64,000 nt of DNA from JABDMH01 sp965223025 (lineage in GTDB: Bacteria > Bacteroidota > Bacteroidia > Chitinophagales > Saprospiraceae): contig CBDCVP010000022.1 of NCBI GenBank assembly GCA_965223025.1, positions 496,001-560,000 on the forward strand. The letters are read 5' to 3'. Below are positions 26,759 through 36,133 of the stretch, piece by piece. Each line of letters begins with the position of its first letter. Positions within the stretch are counted from its first letter, which is position 1. The position numbers and the translations under genes are program-made. The notes under the pieces were generated by a model. It was given only the letters and a program-made list of their open reading frames with translations, ran no database searches and was not told where the DNA came from.

Positions 26759-29014
26759 ATGTACTATCTGGAAGAACTCAACGATGTCCAACGGCAAGCT
26801 GTTACATGCATAGACGGCCCCATGCTCGTTATCGCCGGCCCCGGATCAGGCAAGACACGCGTACTTACTTACCGGGTGGCACACCTTATCGATCACGGGA
26901 TTCATCCTGCACAGATCCTCACGCTTACCTTCACCAATAAGGCTGCCAAGGAGATGAAAGAACGCATCACGGCTGTAGTGGGCGAACGTGCTCAGAGCAT
27001 CTGGGCAGGCACCTTTCACTCCATTTTTGCACGCCTACTACGATTTGAGGCACATCACCTGGGCTATCCTAGCAATTTCTCTATCTATGATACAGCCGAC
27101 AGCAAGAGTCTCCTTACACGCATCATCAAAGACATGCATCTGGATCCCAACAACTATCAAACCAACAAAGTCCTGGCTCGCATATCCTCGGCTAAAAGCA
27201 ACCTGATCACACCAAAAGTCTACGCCAGCGACCAAGAACTCCGAGCAGCAGATCAGTTTAATAGGCGGGCTGAACTATACGCCATCTATGCTCGATATGT
27301 GTCCAAATGTAAGCAGGCCGGAGCGATGGATTTCGATGACTTACTTTATCGCTTGTTCGAGCTCCTTCAGAAGAATCCTGATAACGTGTTGACTAAATAC
27401 CAACATCGGTTTCAGTACTTACTCGTAGATGAGTTTCAAGATACCAATTACCTACAGTATGCCATTATAAAAAAACTAGTACAATATGAGGGTAGTAAGC
27501 AGAATATTTGTGTAGTAGGTGATGATGCGCAAAGCATTTATGCTTTCCGTGGAGCCACTATTGATAATATTCTACATTTTCAAAAAGAATTTCCCAACCT
27601 CAATACCTTCAAATTAGAGCAGAATTATCGCTCCACTCACCACATCATTGAAGCTGCCAACCAAGTCATTCAGAAAAATGAAAAACAGATTCAAAAGAAG
27701 ATCTGGACGGACAAGACTGAGTCTGCAAAAATCCGCCTTATTAAATCTACATCTGATAGTGAGGAAGGCCGAAGAATAGCTGACCTAATTGTCGAATATA
27801 AAAACAGATTTCATGTACCTAGCAATGAAATTGCCATTCTCTATCGCACGAATGCACAATCTAGAGTTTTTGAAGAATATTTGCGACGATACAACGTACC
27901 TTATAGAGTCTTTGGTGGTTTATCATTCTATCAGCGCAAAGAGATCAAAGATCTCCTAGCCTACTTGAGATTAACCGTTAATCCATTTGATGAGGAAGCA
28001 TTGGTTCGAGTCATTAATTACCCTAAGAGGGGCATCGGCCAGACGACATTAAATAAGTATCTACAGTTCGCCGCCGAACGGGAAATCTCCCTTTGGGAAA
28101 GTCTGCAGACATTTAAACCTAATAATAAATCCAACAAATCGGTCACCGGCTTTGTAAAAATGATCAAGACTTTCATTAAAAAAGTCACAGACCTAAATGC
28201 TCATGAAGCTGCCACCATGGTTGCTAATTTTTCTGGCATCACTGATCTGTTAAAATCTGATAATTCTATCGAAGGTCTATCACGATTAGAAAACGTCACG
28301 GCAATCCTCGATGGCATTAAGGAGTTTATTGAGGAAGACGATCTTGATACTACAGGACTCATTGAAGATAAAAGTCTGGCTACCTATTTGCAAAATATAG
28401 CGCTGATCACTGACCAAGATATCCCGGCAGAAGAACAGGATTATGTCACTTTAATGTCCGTACATTCAGCAAAAGGGCTTGAATTTGATGCCGTCTTTGT
28501 AGCTGGTATGGAAGAAAAAATATTCCCATCGTTTCAAGCCAAAGGAGAACGGGATGGAATCGATGAAGAACGTCGACTATTTTATGTTGCCATCACCAGA
28601 GCTAGAAAATACCTGACCCTGAGTTTTGCAGGTTCGAGGTACCGCTATGGCAAGATCGTGTATAATCAGCCTAGCCGTTTTTTGCTAGAAATATCAGCAG
28701 ATCTAATGGATGTCCCCATCACTCCTAAAAAAACAGTGGCCACCGGCAGGATCAGGTCAGGCGTCAAAGGCAATTTTGCACCCAAAAGGACTGCACAAAG
28801 TCAGAAAGTGACCATTCCAGCAGATTTTAAACCGTCAAAACCTCATGAGATAGCTGCTGGTATGCGGGTCAAACATCTTAAATTTGGGACAGGCAAGGTA
28901 CTGAGTATTGATGGTTACAACGACAAGAAGGTGGCCACCATATTTTTTAAAAACATACACAATCCGCAACGTCGAATTGTATTGCGATTTGCCAAACTAC
29001 AGATTGTGCATTAA
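26759..29014 (+). CDS. pcrA: ATP-dependent 3'-5' DNA helicase PcrA/UvrD
   Basis: A 751-residue superfamily 1A helicase. The Q motif LNDVQRQAV and Walker A GPGSGKT (K32) are at the N-terminus, followed by TFTNKAAKEM, VDEFQDTN, DDAQSIYAFRGA, LEQNYRST, TLMSVHSAKGLEF and YVAITRAR in the right order. The last 70 residues (about 680-751) are a small beta domain (MRVKHLKFGTGKVL) like the PcrA Tudor domain that binds RNA polymerase. It serves nucleotide excision repair, replication fork rescue and the removal of RecA. The length fits the family, and the ATG at 26759 begins close to the Q motif. A single-gene unit. Confidence 0.93.
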   Translation: MYYLEELNDVQRQAVTCIDGPMLVIAGPGSGKTRVLTYRVAHLIDHGIHPAQILTLTFTNKAAKEMKERITAVVGERAQSIWAGTFHSIFARLLRFEAHHLGYPSNFSIYDTADSKSLLTRIIKDMHLDPNNYQTNKVLARISSAKSNLITPKVYASDQELRAADQFNRRAELYAIYARYVSKCKQAGAMDFDDLLYRLFELLQKNPDNVLTKYQHRFQYLLVDEFQDTNYLQYAIIKKLVQYEGSKQNICVVGDDAQSIYAFRGATIDNILHFQKEFPNLNTFKLEQNYRSTHHIIEAANQVIQKNEKQIQKKIWTDKTESAKIRLIKSTSDSEEGRRIADLIVEYKNRFHVPSNEIAILYRTNAQSRVFEEYLRRYNVPYRVFGGLSFYQRKEIKDLLAYLRLTVNPFDEEALVRVINYPKRGIGQTTLNKYLQFAAEREISLWESLQTFKPNNKSNKSVTGFVKMIKTFIKKVTDLNAHEAATMVANFSGITDLLKSDNSIEGLSRLENVTAILDGIKEFIEEDDLDTTGLIEDKSLATYLQNIALITDQDIPAEEQDYVTLMSVHSAKGLEFDAVFVAGMEEKIFPSFQAKGERDGIDEERRLFYVAITRARKYLTLSFAGSRYRYGKIVYNQPSRFLLEISADLMDVPITPKKTVATGRIRSGVKGNFAPKRTAQSQKVTIPADFKPSKPHEIAAGMRVKHLKFGTGKVLSIDGYNDKKVATIFFKNIHNPQRRIVLRFAKLQIVH

Positions 29015-29152
29015 CATGTGTCCATCCATGATCCGGGTCCACCGGAGCTGACCTTGTAAGAATCCTGCCAGCCACTAGATGGATGTCAACGAATCCCATT
29101 GGTCTGAGATCCTCTGTAAGAAAGTGTATTTTCGACATCAAACGATAGGGAC

Positions 29153-30079
29153 TTGACTAGCATCGTGTCACATACGAAAATAGTGAAGGAGACTGCAAAG
29201 AATCTTGGGTTTTCCTTCGTAGGCATCTCCTTGGCAAGACGACTTCATCAAGCTGCAGAAAACCTACAAAAGTGGCTCGATCAAGGGTATCATGGAAAGA
29301 TGAGATACATGGAGAATCACTTTGAAAAAAGGGTGGATCCTACTCAACTTGTGCCTGGTGCCAGATCTGTGGTCTCACTCATGTACAACTATCACAACCC
29401 CAAAAAGCAAGCAGAAGAAGACGCACCTAAGATTTCTCAGTACGCCTATGGTGAGGACTACCATCATGTCATAAAAGCAAAGTTACAGGAACTACTGATC
29501 GCATTGCGAGATCAAATCGGCGAGATCTCTGGACGGTGTTTTGTAGATTCAGCTCCAGTCATGGAGCGTGAATGGGCTAAGCAAAGTGGCATCGGTTGGA
29601 CTGGAAAAAACACCTTGCTCATCCATCCTAAAGCAGGATCATATTTCTTCCTCGCAGAGCTTATCATCGATCTTCCACTTGATCCAGATTCGCCCATCCG
29701 CGATCATTGTGGCACCTGCACTCGCTGCATCGACGCCTGCCCTACTGGAGCCCTGTCGGCAGATGGATACGTACTGGACAGCACAAAATGTATATCGTAT
29801 CTGACGATCGAGCTGCGTGAGTCCATACCATCTTCCTTTCAGGGACAAATGGAAAATTGGATGTTTGGCTGTGACATCTGTCAGGAAGTCTGCCCCTGGA
29901 ATCGATTCAGCACACAGCACCAGGAATCATCCTTCAAACCATCACATGCGCTGCTGCACATGCGCAGGCAAGATTGGCAAGAATTGACAGAGGAAGTTTT
30001 CGGGAAGATATTCAAAAAATCAGCGATCAAACGCACTAAGTACCAGGGATTAAAACGTAACATCGAGTTTTTAGGGTAA
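29153..30079 (+). CDS. queG: Epoxyqueuosine reductase
   Basis: A 308-residue cobalamin- and iron-sulfur-dependent enzyme that reduces epoxyqueuosine to queuosine in tRNA, the last step of the pathway. Evidence: the N-terminal DUF1730 domain (KMRYMENHFEKRVDPTQL), the segment VDSAPVMEREWAKQSGIGWTGKNT, and two 4Fe-4S clusters, CGTCTRCIDACPTGAL and CDICQEVCPWN. The start is a TTG at 29153; a GTG four codons later is an alternative. The C-terminal HEAT-repeat tail found in long QueG forms is absent, as in many shorter family members. Together with queE at 16276 it shows that the organism makes queuosine. Confidence 0.92.
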   Translation: MTSIVSHTKIVKETAKNLGFSFVGISLARRLHQAAENLQKWLDQGYHGKMRYMENHFEKRVDPTQLVPGARSVVSLMYNYHNPKKQAEEDAPKISQYAYGEDYHHVIKAKLQELLIALRDQIGEISGRCFVDSAPVMEREWAKQSGIGWTGKNTLLIHPKAGSYFFLAELIIDLPLDPDSPIRDHCGTCTRCIDACPTGALSADGYVLDSTKCISYLTIELRESIPSSFQGQMENWMFGCDICQEVCPWNRFSTQHQESSFKPSHALLHMRRQDWQELTEEVFGKIFKKSAIKRTKYQGLKRNIEFLG

Positions 30080-30099
30080 ATACTAATAGATTGGTTTAG

Positions 30100-30294
30100 T
30101 CAGTCATCCCTTACACAGGGTATCTCGATCTCGCACTTTGTACCCTTCCCTGGTCTGGAGTCTACATTGAGGGTGGCATCCAAGTGTTTGATGCGTGGAA
30201 CCAGGCTTTGCAGACCGATGCCATCCTGATGGCCGTGAGTTAATCGTGAATCGATTATTCCCTTTGTTCTTGGATCAATCTTACTGAATTGATT
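30100..30294 (-). pseudogene. Fragment of a sensor histidine kinase (C-terminal ATPase end)
   Basis: Not a full gene: 64 open codons between stops. The reading frame contains DGIGLQSLVPRIKHLDATLN and SRPGKGTKCEIEIP, which is the G2 box and final strand of a HATPase_c domain as in LytS/NarX-type kinases (GxGL...R...GA.L.I.S.pGkGT). The N-box and DxG boxes are not found upstream in frame; a stop lies right before, and other frames do not restore them convincingly. It is therefore the decayed 3' end of a kinase gene. No response regulator is nearby. Confidence 0.6.
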
Positions 30295-30327
30295 CTAACA
30301 TTTGCCATTTCAATGTCGAAATCAGAA

Positions 30328-30456
30328 CTAATTACCATCAGAAATTTCTTGCTGTACGACCAGTAGAGCATCACGCCAACAATTGTCGGCTTCTAGTTTC
30401 CCAGCGGCACACTCCGGCCATGAAAGGAGCCACTCATCAATTGCTTCACCCTGCAT
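30328..30456 (-). other. Short open frame, 42 residues, unrecognised
   Basis: It lies just after the DUF4197 gene on the same strand, starting MQGEAIDEWLLSWPEC and ending QQEISDGN. It is rich in acidic residues and W, more protein-like than most random frames, but it matches nothing I know. It might be a small gene or the decayed upstream part of the kinase fragment region. Confidence 0.2.
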
Positions 30457-30483
30457 CAATTCTATCCTTACTAGCAACTCCGC

Positions 30484-31185
30484 TTACACGCCATCTTGTT
30501 TGGCAAACACCTTCTGTAGGAGTGCAGTGACCCTGGCTGCCGGATCTTTTCGGATGGCCAATTCTTCCTTTTCTACCATACTAAATAAGCCGTCGAGTGC
30601 CTCAGTGGCCACATAATCATCGAGTTTAGGGTTGACCTTGTCGACAAAAGGAAGTTTATTGTATGTGGTGGTTGCTTTTTCCCAGTACTCCAAGGCATTA
30701 AACTTGTCCAATGACTTGACGATCTCCGGCTGGAAGGCCTCATACAAACCATCATAAGTGCTTGACTTCAGATAGGTCGTGGCCGCATTTTTCTGACCCA
30801 TCAAGATCTGCATCGCGTCTTGAAAGGTCATTCCTTTGATGGCGTCGACAAAGATTGGCTTGGCGGCTACTGCTGCATCCTCGGCAGCACGATTCAACTT
30901 TTCTACAATCACTTCTTCGATATCTGAAAAACCAGGTATCACCTTAAGTTTGTCGGTCACTTTGCGAGCTTCTGGAGGCAGCAGGATTTTGTAAGAACTC
31001 TTATAAAAACCATCTTTCTGTGATAGCAGGTCTGAGCCTTTTGAAATTCCTATACTCAGAGCTTCTTTCAGACCGGCAGCCACTTCACTGGTACCGGGTT
31101 CTCCAAGCATTGTTTTTTGTACTTCTTGCAAAACATCACAGCTGATGAAAGCTGTCAAGAGGACTAAGCAGAAAAATTTATTCAT
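30484..31185 (-). CDS. DUF4197 family lipoprotein
   Basis: A 233-residue protein with lipoprotein signal (LVLLTAFISC). The rest is almost entirely helical, with LKEALSIGISKGSDLLSQKDGFYKS near the N-terminus, KILLPPEARKV, and ATEALDGLFSMVEKEELAIRKDPAARVT at the end, the features of family DUF4197. The family is widespread in Bacteroidota and Proteobacteria, with unknown role, probably on the periplasmic face of a membrane. The gene stands alone, with decayed sequence downstream. Confidence 0.85.
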   Translation of the reverse strand: MNKFFCLVLLTAFISCDVLQEVQKTMLGEPGTSEVAAGLKEALSIGISKGSDLLSQKDGFYKSSYKILLPPEARKVTDKLKVIPGFSDIEEVIVEKLNRAAEDAAVAAKPIFVDAIKGMTFQDAMQILMGQKNAATTYLKSSTYDGLYEAFQPEIVKSLDKFNALEYWEKATTTYNKLPFVDKVNPKLDDYVATEALDGLFSMVEKEELAIRKDPAARVTALLQKVFAKQDGV

Positions 31186-31473
31186 GGTGATTTACTTTAG
31201 ATCATATACTGTAAGACGATGCCCAAGTCAAGTTAACGCGTTATGGGAGTGCTAAAGTGTCCAATAATGCTGAGGGACTGTATGAAATATTCATGACAAC
31301 ATTTTCTTTTTACACTAGCTTCAACTCCAAATGCCTTAGATCACTTCTGATAGGTATGGTCTCGTTCTACACAGCCCCAGGACCAGTACCAGAGATTCTA
31401 CTTCTTTAATACGGCTGTGTCACCAACGACAAAGAAATCTCCGGTCCTGACATGCCTCCCGGCATGCGTGGAT

Positions 31474-31824
31474 CTAAGCCTCCACTTCGATCGATGCATG
31501 ATCGACCAATCCACCCAGTAGCGGATGCTTTTTCCTAATACAAACTCGAAAATTGGCTTCATCGTCCACCTCAGACTTCATGCGTCGCAAAATGCTGCTT
31601 GCTACGGTTTCGATCAGTCGTCGGGCGATAGCCATCTCATCCCTGCAAATAAGGTATATCTGCTCGTAATTGATCGTATTATCGAGATCATCATTTAGGG
31701 TCTCCATTTGCATGGACTTTTCGGCCACTACATCTACTTCATAGGTATTGCCCACAGACTGTTCCTCTGCATAATATCCATGAAAACTGTGGAATTCCAT
31801 GCCCATGAGGGCAATCTTGCTCAT
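31474..31824 (-). CDS. folB: Dihydroneopterin aldolase
   Basis: A 116-residue protein of normal FolB length. MGMEFHSFHGYYAEEQ at the N-terminus contains the active-site glutamate region, and CIRKKHPLLGGLVDHASIEV at the C-terminus contains the catalytic lysine with the usual K-P spacing. It splits 7,8-dihydroneopterin into hydroxymethyl-dihydropterin and glycolaldehyde in folate synthesis. About 290 bases without a gene separate it from the DUF4197 lipoprotein; a six-base-pair hairpin (CATGCC...GGCATG) lies about 12 bases past its stop, with no T tract. Divergent from the acyl-CoA dehydrogenase with a 90-base gap. Confidence 0.92.
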   Translation of the reverse strand: MSKIALMGMEFHSFHGYYAEEQSVGNTYEVDVVAEKSMQMETLNDDLDNTINYEQIYLICRDEMAIARRLIETVASSILRRMKSEVDDEANFRVCIRKKHPLLGGLVDHASIEVEA

Positions 31825-31913
31825 CGGGAAGTGGTTAGGTGGTGAAAAAGATTTTTTATCGCTAAAAGTCCCCTTTTGGAACTATATATTGTTGGCGGAA
31901 AGATACAAAAGCT

Positions 31914-33089
31914 ATGAATGATCCATTTACATCTCACGACTATTATCAGCTAGATGAACTACTGGAGGATGACCATCTTCTAGCTCGTGCTGCACTGCGG
32001 ACATGGGTGAACAAGTCTGTATCCCCCATCATCGAAGAATATTGTCAACGGGAAGAATGTCCGGTTCACCTCTTTAAGGAGCTGGCGGAGATAGGTGCTT
32101 TTGCTCCCAGCCTCCCGGAGGTCTACGGTGGTGGCGGTATGGATGAGATAGGATACGGAATCATTATGCAAGAGCTGGAGCGTGGAGATTCTGGTATACG
32201 CTCGATGGCTTCTGTGCAAGGATCACTGGTGATGTATCCCATTTATCGCTTTGGCTCTGAGATGCAAAAAAGAAAGTACTTGCCAGCATTGGGTGCAGGA
32301 TCACTGATCGGCTGCTTTGGTCTCACCGAGCCAGATTACGGCAGCAACCCAAGCGGTATGGTAACGCGTGTGATCGATGATGGCGACGCCTACATCCTAA
32401 ACGGCTCCAAAATGTGGATCACCAATGCACCCATTGCCGACCTAGCCATCGTATGGGCCAAGAATGAAGGCGATCAGGTTTTGGGTATGATTGTCGAGAA
32501 GGACAGCAAGGGTTTTGCTGCTCCGCAAATAAAAGGCAAGTGGTCACTGCGCGCTTCGATCACTGGAGAACTCTTCTTTGAAGATGTGCGGGTACCCAAG
32601 GCTCAGGTGCTCCCTGAGGTACGCGGGATGAAGGGTCCGTTATCGTGCTTGTCCAAAGCCCGCTACGGCATTGCTTGGGGAGCTATTGGTGCAGCTATGG
32701 ACTGCTACGACACAGCGTTGCGCTACTCCCTAGACAGGCACCAATTTGGCAAAGCCATTGCAGGATTCCAATTGACACAAAAAAAGCTGGCGGAAATGAT
32801 CACTGAGATTACCAAAGCACAATTGATGGCTTGGCGACTAGGTACCTTGGCCAATGCTGGCAAAGCCAAACCCTCACAGATCTCCATGGCCAAACGCAAC
32901 AATGTACAGATGGCATTGGAGGTGGCACGAACGGCCCGACAGATACTTGGTGGTATGGGCATTACCGATGGATATCCTATCATGCGACATATGATGAACC
33001 TTGAAACGGTCGTCACCTACGAGGGGACACACGACATTCACCTGTTGATTACAGGACTTGATGTGACCGGTCATAATGCTTTTGTCTAG
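31914..33089 (+). CDS. Acyl-CoA dehydrogenase, glutaryl-CoA dehydrogenase type
   Basis: A 391-residue flavoenzyme. GSLIGCFGLTEPDYGSNPSGM is the first FAD/substrate signature, RSMASVQGSLVMYPI matches the glutaryl-CoA dehydrogenase substrate region, WITNAPIADL supports FAD binding, and TYEGTHDIH carries the catalytic glutamate. Glutaryl-CoA dehydrogenase oxidises and decarboxylates glutaryl-CoA to crotonyl-CoA in lysine and tryptophan breakdown, passing electrons to electron-transfer flavoprotein. Length and motif order fit. No other lysine-degradation gene is close by, so the exact substrate is a family-level call. Confidence 0.87.
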   Translation: MNDPFTSHDYYQLDELLEDDHLLARAALRTWVNKSVSPIIEEYCQREECPVHLFKELAEIGAFAPSLPEVYGGGGMDEIGYGIIMQELERGDSGIRSMASVQGSLVMYPIYRFGSEMQKRKYLPALGAGSLIGCFGLTEPDYGSNPSGMVTRVIDDGDAYILNGSKMWITNAPIADLAIVWAKNEGDQVLGMIVEKDSKGFAAPQIKGKWSLRASITGELFFEDVRVPKAQVLPEVRGMKGPLSCLSKARYGIAWGAIGAAMDCYDTALRYSLDRHQFGKAIAGFQLTQKKLAEMITEITKAQLMAWRLGTLANAGKAKPSQISMAKRNNVQMALEVARTARQILGGMGITDGYPIMRHMMNLETVVTYEGTHDIHLLITGLDVTGHNAFV

Positions 33090-33279
33090 GTCAAATCACT
33101 CTTCAGGAGGACATAGAGGAGTGATCCCGAAGCAACGGCCCGGTTATGAGAGAGGCAATGGGATAAATCGAGACAAAACCTCTATTCCCCACACCAAGTC
33201 CAGCTCTCAAACGTTAATTTCTTATTAAGAAAGTGGGCTATCTAAACGTTTTTTTATCATATTTACTTGGAATCAGTTG

Positions 33280-34761
33280 ATGAAGTTTGTGAAAGGAATC
33301 CTCTGCGCTGCAGCCATTTTACTGTACCACTTCCCAGGATGGTCTCAGTCGATGCCTGCTGCAGATTTAGAGTACAACACCATTAAACTGACGAACCCCT
33401 CGTTTGAGGGAATAGCCAGGCCAAGCATACCGCCCATGGGTTGGCTAGACTGTGGTTTTGCGACAGAATCACCGCCTGATGTGCAGCCATCTGGGGCATG
33501 GCAAGTGCATCGACCAGCACACCATGGTGGCACCTACTTGGGTATGGTCACTAGGGAGAACGATACCTGGGAATCTGTGGGCCAGCGATTGCCGAAGCCG
33601 TTAGAGCGAGATCGATGCTATACATTTTCGATCTATCTCTGCACCTCAAGTGAATATTGGAGTGCCGTCATACCCGATTCTCTTAAGGATGATTCGCTAG
33701 ATGCTGAGCAAAGAGCCCTTTTACCAAAGAAAAACTTTAACCAAGCCATCAAGCTGAGGATCTGGGGTGGTGATGCGCCCTGTCACAAGAAGGAATTGCT
33801 GGCGGAAAGCAGGACCATCAGCAATAATTCCTGGCAAAAATACAGTTGGAAAATCGAGCCTAAGAAGGCGATCTCATACGTGATCTTCGAGGCCTTTTAC
33901 AAGACACCAACCTTGTTTCCCTATAATGGAAATCTTTTGTTAGATCACGCCTCTGGATTCACGCTTACGGCTTGCAATGAGGAAGAAACCCTAGTGTTGC
34001 CACCGGTAGTGGAATTCCTCCAACCCATTGAAAAGATCAATCCACGGTTGAATCAGATACGGGTCAATGCGCAGATTCACAATGTTCACTCCAAAGAACA
34101 AATCAGATTCAAAGTCAATGGAAGGCAGATGAAGGCTTTTGGCTTTAACTATGACACTCACATCTTTAGTACGACCCTATATTTAAAGGAGGGGAAAAAT
34201 AACTTGGAGATTGAGGTGGAGAATGAAGCTGGACAGGCAAAGGACGAAACATCTGTGTACATCATTGAAACGGGTGCACCCAAGGAGGAATCGCCAGTCG
34301 CAGTGTCAGAAAAGCCTACGGCGCCCACCCCTCCGAAGCAGAAGGAGTACAGGATATTGCCCAGCCTGGGGGATAAGAATATCAAGGCTGGCCAGATTAT
34401 CAAAGTCGATAGACTCTATTTTGCTACCGATAGCTCCACCCTAGGCGATGACAACGAATCATATGAAGTGCTGGATGAGATTTTTTCTTTCCTTCAGAGC
34501 AATCCCAATGTGAGGATTGAGGTGGGGGGCCACACAAGTGCCGGTAGCAAGGTCCGGCCGATCAATCGAGGATTCAGTGAGGAATTATCCCGGGCCAGGG
34601 CCAGGACGGTCGCAGGTTACCTGGTGGACAAGGGCATCAAACCCAGTAGAATCCAATACAAAGGATACGGACCCCGGAAGCCGATTGCTACCAATGACAC
34701 CTACCAGGGTCGCAGGAAGAACCAGAGGGTAGAAATCAAGATTTTGAGCACTGAGGGATAG
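33280..34761 (+). CDS. OmpA family outer-membrane protein with galactose-binding-like N-terminus
   Basis: A 493-residue exported protein with signal peptide (to GWSQ). Residues about 30-235 look like a jelly-roll (NPSFEG, PMGWLDCG, GTYLGMV, RDRCYTFSIYL), typical of carbohydrate-binding or galactose-binding-like domains. Residues about 245-340 look Ig-like (IRVNAQIHNV, FSTTLYLKEGKNNLEIEV). The C-terminal part (about 385-490) is a peptidoglycan-binding OmpA domain: LYFATDSSTLGD, EVGGHTS, LSRARARTVAGYL and NQRVEI. It probably anchors to the wall and binds a surface glycan or protein. Start at ATG 33280 (a TTG precedes it directly). Stands alone. Confidence 0.85.
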   Translation: MKFVKGILCAAAILLYHFPGWSQSMPAADLEYNTIKLTNPSFEGIARPSIPPMGWLDCGFATESPPDVQPSGAWQVHRPAHHGGTYLGMVTRENDTWESVGQRLPKPLERDRCYTFSIYLCTSSEYWSAVIPDSLKDDSLDAEQRALLPKKNFNQAIKLRIWGGDAPCHKKELLAESRTISNNSWQKYSWKIEPKKAISYVIFEAFYKTPTLFPYNGNLLLDHASGFTLTACNEEETLVLPPVVEFLQPIEKINPRLNQIRVNAQIHNVHSKEQIRFKVNGRQMKAFGFNYDTHIFSTTLYLKEGKNNLEIEVENEAGQAKDETSVYIIETGAPKEESPVAVSEKPTAPTPPKQKEYRILPSLGDKNIKAGQIIKVDRLYFATDSSTLGDDNESYEVLDEIFSFLQSNPNVRIEVGGHTSAGSKVRPINRGFSEELSRARARTVAGYLVDKGIKPSRIQYKGYGPRKPIATNDTYQGRRKNQRVEIKILSTEG

Positions 34762-34855
34762 CTGCTGTAGTGAATACCATACCTTTTGACGTGTCTGCTC
34801 TGAGGTCATGGAAGGCAAGTTGTGGCCTTCATCTTGTCTCAGGTAAGATGATTTG

Positions 34856-36109
34856 CTAGTCCACCAATTCGATGCTCCATCCCAATCTGGTGAGATCGTC
34901 CCAGAAGCCGGGGTAGGACTTTCCCACGACTGAAGGATCTTCAATAGCTATGGGTGCCAAGACGCTGAGAGGCGCAAAGGCCATGGCCATGCGATGATCA
35001 TGGTAAGTAGCAAACCTAGGTGGTGAATTCCAATGCGCATGGCCTTCAAGCATATAGTACGATCTTGATGATTGTTTACTAAACCTTGGCGGCATTTTGT
35101 GGAATGCCACATTTATCTTGGCCAATTCTGCACGCAGGGCAGCTATTCGATCCGTCTCTTTGATGCTCAGTGTCTCCAGACCTGTAAATAAGCAAGGAAC
35201 CCCCAGACCCGCCGTCGCAACCGCCATGGTTTGAGCGATATCGGGACAAAGAATATAGTCGTGCTCCAGCATGGGCACCGGCTTGGTCACCCGGGATATC
35301 AAGAGACCATTGTCATCCCAGGAAGTCGACAGCCCCAACTTGCCAAATAATTCGATGGCTACTGAATCGCCCTGCATACTTTCACTTTGTAGACCTCGCA
35401 AACGCAATTGAACATCTTCTGCCAGAGCAGCCGAGGCATAGTGATAAGAGGCTGCTGACCAATCTGCCTCGACCTGATAACTTTTAGGATGATATGCTTG
35501 CGATGGAATGCTTATCACCTGATCTTCATAACGATAGTCGATGCCGAAATCCCGCATCATGGTAAGGGTCATCTGCAGGTACGATGCTGAGACCAAATCT
35601 CCCTCCAGGGTAAGCTCCATTCCCATCGGCAATGTTGGCCCTATCATGAGGAGAGCAGAAATAAACTGGCTACTGATGTTTGCGGGCATGCGCAGTCGGT
35701 TCACTTTGCCTAGCTCCCGTGGTGGATTCATTTGCAATGGGGGAAAACCTAATTTTCCCAAATACTCAATATCGGCACCTAATGTATTGAGTGCATCCAC
35801 CAGGGGACCAATGGGTCTCTGCTGCATACGAGCAGAGCCCGTCAGCACTTGTGTACCATCCTGAAGGGCATAATAAGCGGTAAGAAATCTGAAGGTAGTA
35901 CCAGCTGGACCTGCATCTAACTCCTGCTCCGTGCTGCTGAGAAGTTGCTGCATGGACTTGGTGTCATCAGAGGTGGAGAGGTGCGTGATGTCAAAATCAC
36001 TACTCGAAAGTGCCCTGATCATTAGCGCTCTGTTGCTGATGCTCTTAGATCCATCCAGCAGGATATCACCGGCCAGATGTGGGTCACTCTTAGTCAGAAG
36101 AAAAGTCAT
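34856..36109 (-). CDS. aroA: 3-phosphoshikimate 1-carboxyvinyltransferase (EPSP synthase)
   Basis: A 417-residue enzyme of the shikimate pathway, making EPSP from shikimate 3-phosphate and phosphoenolpyruvate. DGSKSISNRALMIRAL near residue 19 is the phosphate-binding motif; AGPAGTTFRFLTAY is the family glycine-rich segment, and IKETDRIAALRAEL and DHRMAMAFA are the later PEP-binding blocks. The length fits. It is followed 24 bases downstream in transcription direction order by nothing; its upstream neighbour phoH (36134) is only 24 bases away on the same strand, so phoH and aroA form a likely two-gene unit. aroB lies divergent on the other side of phoH. Confidence 0.95.
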   Translation of the reverse strand: MTFLLTKSDPHLAGDILLDGSKSISNRALMIRALSSSDFDITHLSTSDDTKSMQQLLSSTEQELDAGPAGTTFRFLTAYYALQDGTQVLTGSARMQQRPIGPLVDALNTLGADIEYLGKLGFPPLQMNPPRELGKVNRLRMPANISSQFISALLMIGPTLPMGMELTLEGDLVSASYLQMTLTMMRDFGIDYRYEDQVISIPSQAYHPKSYQVEADWSAASYHYASAALAEDVQLRLRGLQSESMQGDSVAIELFGKLGLSTSWDDNGLLISRVTKPVPMLEHDYILCPDIAQTMAVATAGLGVPCLFTGLETLSIKETDRIAALRAELAKINVAFHKMPPRFSKQSSRSYYMLEGHAHWNSPPRFATYHDHRMAMAFAPLSVLAPIAIEDPSVVGKSYPGFWDDLTRLGWSIELVD

Positions 36110-36133
36110 GATGGTTGATTGATTGAGAATAGG

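Noticed and set aside
31369..31422. Inverted repeat ACACAGCC...GGCTGTGT beyond folB
   Set aside because: Arms are only 8 bases and separated by more than 30 bases, with no T tract; could be chance.
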